Below, piece by piece: positions 5,616 through 8,256 of a stretch of DNA of 8,256 nt. The notes under the pieces were generated by a model. That model worked only from the letters and a program-made list of their open reading frames with translations. It did no database searches and was not told the origin of the DNA. The stretch's first letter is position 1. Each line of letters starts with the position of its first letter. The DNA comes from Clostridiales bacterium (lineage in GTDB: Bacteria > Bacillota > Clostridia > Oscillospirales > Oscillospiraceae). The stretch spans positions 1 to 8,256 of the forward strand of contig JAJQET010000023.1 of the NCBI GenBank assembly GCA_021201515.1, written 5' to 3'. A program made the translations under genes and the position numbers.

Positions 5616-5644
5616 ATTATTTATTATGTGGAGATACATTTTAA
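5612..5644 (+). CDS. Possible 10-codon ORF overlapping the permease start
   Basis: GTG at 5612 opens a 10-codon frame (MNYLLCGDTF) ending at TAA 5642-5644, 17 nt past the permease ATG in another frame. It has the better-placed ribosome binding site (AAAGGA, 6 nt). If translated, it could bring ribosomes onto the permease start by translational coupling. Nothing supports it beyond start, site and overlap, so it may equally be chance. Confidence 0.22.
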   Translation: MNYLLCGDTF

Positions 5645-6561
5645 AACGACTGGTCATGATGATCTTCGTGGTCCTCGGCGTGGCCATCGTGATCTTCTCG
5701 ATCATGTACTTTATCCCCGGAAACCCGGCGCAGATCATCCTGGGTTCCAACGCCTCGGAAGAGGCTGTGCAGGAGCTGTATGTGAGCATGGGGCTGGATC
5801 AGCCCTACCTGGTGCAGCTGGGCACCTTCCTGTCCGACACCTTCCTGCACTTTGACCTGGGGAACTCCTATCAGTCCAAAATCGCAGTGGCCACGGAAAT
5901 CGCTGAGCGCTTCCCCCGGACGCTGATTATCGCCGCCTGCTCCCTGATCATCACTACCGCAGTGGGCATCCCTCTGGGCATCGTGGCCGCTACCCATCAG
6001 GGCAAGTGGCAGGACAACCTGGCCACCCTGATCTCCATGCTGGGCCTGTCCCTCCCCGGCTTCTGGCTGGCCCTGATGCTGGTCAACTGGCTGTCCGTGG
6101 GCCTGGGCATCCTGCCTGCTTACGGTGTGGGCACCTGGAAGCATTATGTGATTCCCATCATCGCCAACTCCGTCATCGGCATCGCCAACATCGGCCGTCA
6201 GTGCCGTGTGGACGTGCTGGAGGTCATCCATTCGGACTACGTCACCACCGCACGGGCCAAGGGCGTCAGCAACCACAACGTCACCTTCAAGCACGTCATG
6301 CCCAACGCGCTGATTCCGCTGATTACCTCTCTCGGCTCCGTCTTTGCCTCCTCTCTGGGCGGCACAGTGGTCATTGAGTCCATCTTCGTGATTCCCGGTA
6401 TCGGCCTGTATATGTCCAACGGTATCCTGAACCTGGACTATCCCGCCGTGCGGGGCGGCGTGGTGATCATCGCCATTGCCTTCAGCTTTGTCATGCTGGC
6501 GGTGGACCTGATCTACGCATACGTTGACCCCCGCATCAAGGCTCAGTACGAAGGAAAGTAA
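5626..6561 (+). CDS. ABC transporter permease, DppB/OppB type
   Basis: This 311-residue inner-membrane subunit of a peptide-class ABC importer has the typical start MWRYILKRL followed by a first helix (about 10-29) and the block MYFIPGNPAQ (27-36). It then has a periplasmic-side region ending near residue 95 and five further helices, giving six in all. The cytoplasmic EAA loop, which docks on the ATPase, reads YVTTARAKGVSNHNVTFKHV (205-224) followed by MPNALIPL, with the conserved Gly present (G213). The C terminus, with VDPRIK, is typical. Length is normal. It pairs with the permease 14 bp downstream to form the heterodimeric channel. The ribosome binding region is unusual and is described separately. 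The substrate class (peptide, opine, other) is not resolved. Confidence 0.93.
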   Translation: MWRYILKRLVMMIFVVLGVAIVIFSIMYFIPGNPAQIILGSNASEEAVQELYVSMGLDQPYLVQLGTFLSDTFLHFDLGNSYQSKIAVATEIAERFPRTLIIAACSLIITTAVGIPLGIVAATHQGKWQDNLATLISMLGLSLPGFWLALMLVNWLSVGLGILPAYGVGTWKHYVIPIIANSVIGIANIGRQCRVDVLEVIHSDYVTTARAKGVSNHNVTFKHVMPNALIPLITSLGSVFASSLGGTVVIESIFVIPGIGLYMSNGILNLDYPAVRGGVVIIAIAFSFVMLAVDLIYAYVDPRIKAQYEGK

Positions 6562-6575
6562 AGGGGGAGAGAAAA

Positions 6576-7460
6576 ATGACAAAAACAGCAACAACCGCAG
6601 CTGCGGCCCCCAAGGCCAAGCGAAACAGCCAGACGAAAGAGGTGCTGAAACGCTTTACGAAAAATCCGTTGGCCATGACCGGCACAATTATTTTCGTCGT
6701 TTTCGTGGTGCTGGCCATTCTGGCACCTTACATCTGCAAGTATTCCTACGATGAGATGATCACTGACATCCTGGCAGGCTGCTCCCTGGAACATTTCTTT
6801 GGCACAGACAAATTTGGGCGCGACCTGTTCAGCCGTATCCTCTACGGCGGACGGTACTCCATCTTCATGGGCGTGGTGGCCACCCTCCTGGGCACGGCCA
6901 TCGGCATGGTGCTGGGCGCCATCGCAGGCTTCTTCGGACAGGTGGCAGATAACGTGGTCATGCGTATCTGTGACATCTTCCAGGCCATCCCCGGCATCCT
7001 GCTGTCCATGGTGATCTCCACCGTGCTGGGCGTCGGCGTGGTCAACACCATCATCGCCCTGTCCATCGGCGGCATCGCGGGCAACGCCCGTATGATGCGG
7101 AGCCTGATCCTCCAGGTGCGCAACAATGATTACATCGAAGCCGCCGGCTCCATCAACTGCTCCAGCCCCCGTATCATCTTCCGCCACATCCTGCCCAACA
7201 CCTTCGGCCCCATCCTGGTGGGCTGCACCATGGGCATTGGCGGCACCATCATGCAGGCGGCCAGCCTGAGCTTCCTGGGCCTGGGCATCAAGGCGCCCAT
7301 TCCTGAGTGGGGCGCTCTGCTGAACGAGGGCAAGGACTACTTCACCCTGTATCCCCATCTGCTGATCTTCCCCGGCCTGGCCATCGGCCTGCTGAGCCTG
7401 GCCACCTGCCTGATGGGCGACGGCCTGCGGGATGCAATGGACCCCAGACTGAAGAAGTGA
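6576..7460 (+). CDS. ABC transporter permease, DppC/OppC type
   Basis: The 294-residue second channel subunit has a 28-residue basic, Ala/Lys/Thr-rich cytoplasmic tail before the first helix (about 33-52). The family hallmark HFFGTDKFGRDLFSRILYGG (73-92) precedes the core domain. The EAA loop is YIEAAGSINCSSPRIIFRHI (186-205) followed by LPN. The usual Gly seven residues from the start of EAA is Asn194 here, a modest departure from consensus. LSFLGLGIKAPIPEWGALL (231-249) and GDGLRDAMDPRLK (281-293) are typical C-terminal blocks. It lies 14 bp after the first permease behind GGGGGAGA (6563-6570), in the same operon. Confidence 0.93.
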   Translation: MTKTATTAAAAPKAKRNSQTKEVLKRFTKNPLAMTGTIIFVVFVVLAILAPYICKYSYDEMITDILAGCSLEHFFGTDKFGRDLFSRILYGGRYSIFMGVVATLLGTAIGMVLGAIAGFFGQVADNVVMRICDIFQAIPGILLSMVISTVLGVGVVNTIIALSIGGIAGNARMMRSLILQVRNNDYIEAAGSINCSSPRIIFRHILPNTFGPILVGCTMGIGGTIMQAASLSFLGLGIKAPIPEWGALLNEGKDYFTLYPHLLIFPGLAIGLLSLATCLMGDGLRDAMDPRLKK

Positions 7461-7474
7461 CCGAGGTGTGAGAA

Positions 7475-8256
7475 ATGGAACATAAGATTGAACAAAAGAA
7501 TCAGGAGCACTTCCTGGAGGTCAAAGACCTGACCGTATACTACACCGTGTCCAAGGTGGACACCAAGGCGGTCAACGGCGTCTCCTTCACCCTGGAGAAG
7601 GGTCAGACCCTGGGTCTGGTGGGAGAGACCGGCGCAGGCAAGACCACCATCGCCAAGGCCATCCTGGGCATTCTGCCCGTCCCGCCTGCCCGGCTCATCA
7701 ACGGTTCTATCCGCTTTGACGGGCAGATGCTGACGGAGCTGCCGGAGTCCGAAATGCTGAAAATCCGGGGCGACAAGATCGCCATGATCTTCCAGGACCC
7801 CATGACCGCCCTGAACCCGGTGATCACCGTGGGCGACCAGATCTCCGAGGTCATCAGCCTGCACAACAGCGTCTCCAAGGCCGAGGCCAAGAAACAGGCC
7901 GGGGAAATGCTGGAGATGGTGGGCATCCCCGCCTCCCGTTATGGGGAGTATCCCCATCAGTTCTCCGGCGGCATGAAGCAGCGCGTGGTCATCGCCATGG
8001 CCCTGGCCTGCGACCCTGACCTGCTGCTGGCGGACGAGCCCACCACCGCCCTGGACGTGACCATTCAGGCCCAGGTGCTGGATATGATCCGGAATTTGCA
8101 GCAGAAGAACAATACCGCTATGATCCTCATCACCCACGACCTGGGCGTGGTGGCCCAGGCCTGCGACAACGTGGCCGTGGTCTATGCCGGAGAAATCATC
8201 GAGAGCGGCACGAAAGAGGACATCTTCGACCATCCCACCCACCCCTATACCGCAGT
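7475..8256 (+). CDS. ABC transporter ATP-binding protein, DppD/OppD type (partial)
   Basis: The first 260 residues of an ATPase that powers the importer; the gene runs off the window, leaving roughly 70 residues unseen. Walker A is GETGAGKT (50-57), the Q loop has Q107 in [10 protein letters not shown], the signature is FSGGMKQR (163-170), Walker B is LLLADE (183-188) and the switch His is H221 in ITHDLGVV. All catalytic residues are present. The signature has Phe where Leu is usual, as is common in this subfamily. The visible end, HPTHPYT, is the start of the oligopeptide/dipeptide C-terminal region. The ATG at 7475 follows GAGGTG (7463-7468), 14 bp after the permease stop. A DppF/OppF partner would be expected just beyond the window. 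Confidence 0.92.
   Translation, partial: MEHKIEQKNQEHFLEVKDLTVYYTVSKVDTKAVNGVSFTLEKGQTLGLVGETGAGKTTIAKAILGILPVPPARLINGSIRFDGQMLTELPESEMLKIRGDKIAMIFQDPMTALNPVITVGDQISEVISLHNSVSKAEAKKQAGEMLEMVGIPASRYGEYPHQFSGGMKQRVVIAMALACDPDLLLADEPTTALDVTIQAQVLDMIRNLQQKNNTAMILITHDLGVVAQACDNVAVVYAGEIIESGTKEDIFDHPTHPYTA

Overview
The window looks like chromosomal DNA from a GC-rich gut Firmicute, probably of the Oscillospiraceae (Flavonifractor/Lawsonibacter/Oscillibacter type). That placement is an inference from four things: the strongly C/G-ending codons, the AAGGAGG-type ribosome binding sites, a lipoprotein signal followed by a Ser/Gly/Asp-rich linker, and protein sequences typical of that group. Every gene I accept lies on the + strand, in two consecutive transcription units.

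Positions 1-413 carry no gene I can support. They hold a terminator-like hairpin (37-82), two GC-rich inverted repeats (171-210 and 213-254), and a sigma-A-type promoter (278-306). A palindromic operator (314-330) follows, then a leader hairpin next to the first ribosome binding site. Unit 1 encodes a Gfo/Idh/MocA-type NAD(P)-dependent oxidoreductase (414-1421), a MATE-family multidrug/metabolite exporter (1459-2856) and a small four-helix membrane protein of unknown function (2870-3457). It ends at a strong intrinsic terminator (3487-3533).

Unit 2 starts from a second promoter (3610-3638), also followed by an operator. It encodes an ABC importer of the peptide/opine/nickel (Dpp/Opp) class: a family 5 substrate-binding lipoprotein (3755-5413), two permeases (5626-6561 and 6576-7460) and the first ATPase, which is cut by the window end (7475-8256). 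A structured 212-bp spacer between the binding protein and the first permease may lower expression of the downstream genes.

The most interesting observation is that the two promoters carry the same operator. The 17-mer AATTAAATCACGATTTA at 314-330 recurs exactly, in reverse complement, at 3648-3664. In both places its 14-bp palindromic core begins 9-10 bp downstream of the proposed -10 element. This predicts that one regulator, not encoded in this window, controls both units. The oxidoreductase, exporter, small membrane protein and importer would then form one physiological module, perhaps import of a compound, its oxidation or reduction, and export of a product. The substrate cannot be read from the sequence. 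No CRISPR array, tRNA, rRNA, phage gene or transposase is visible.
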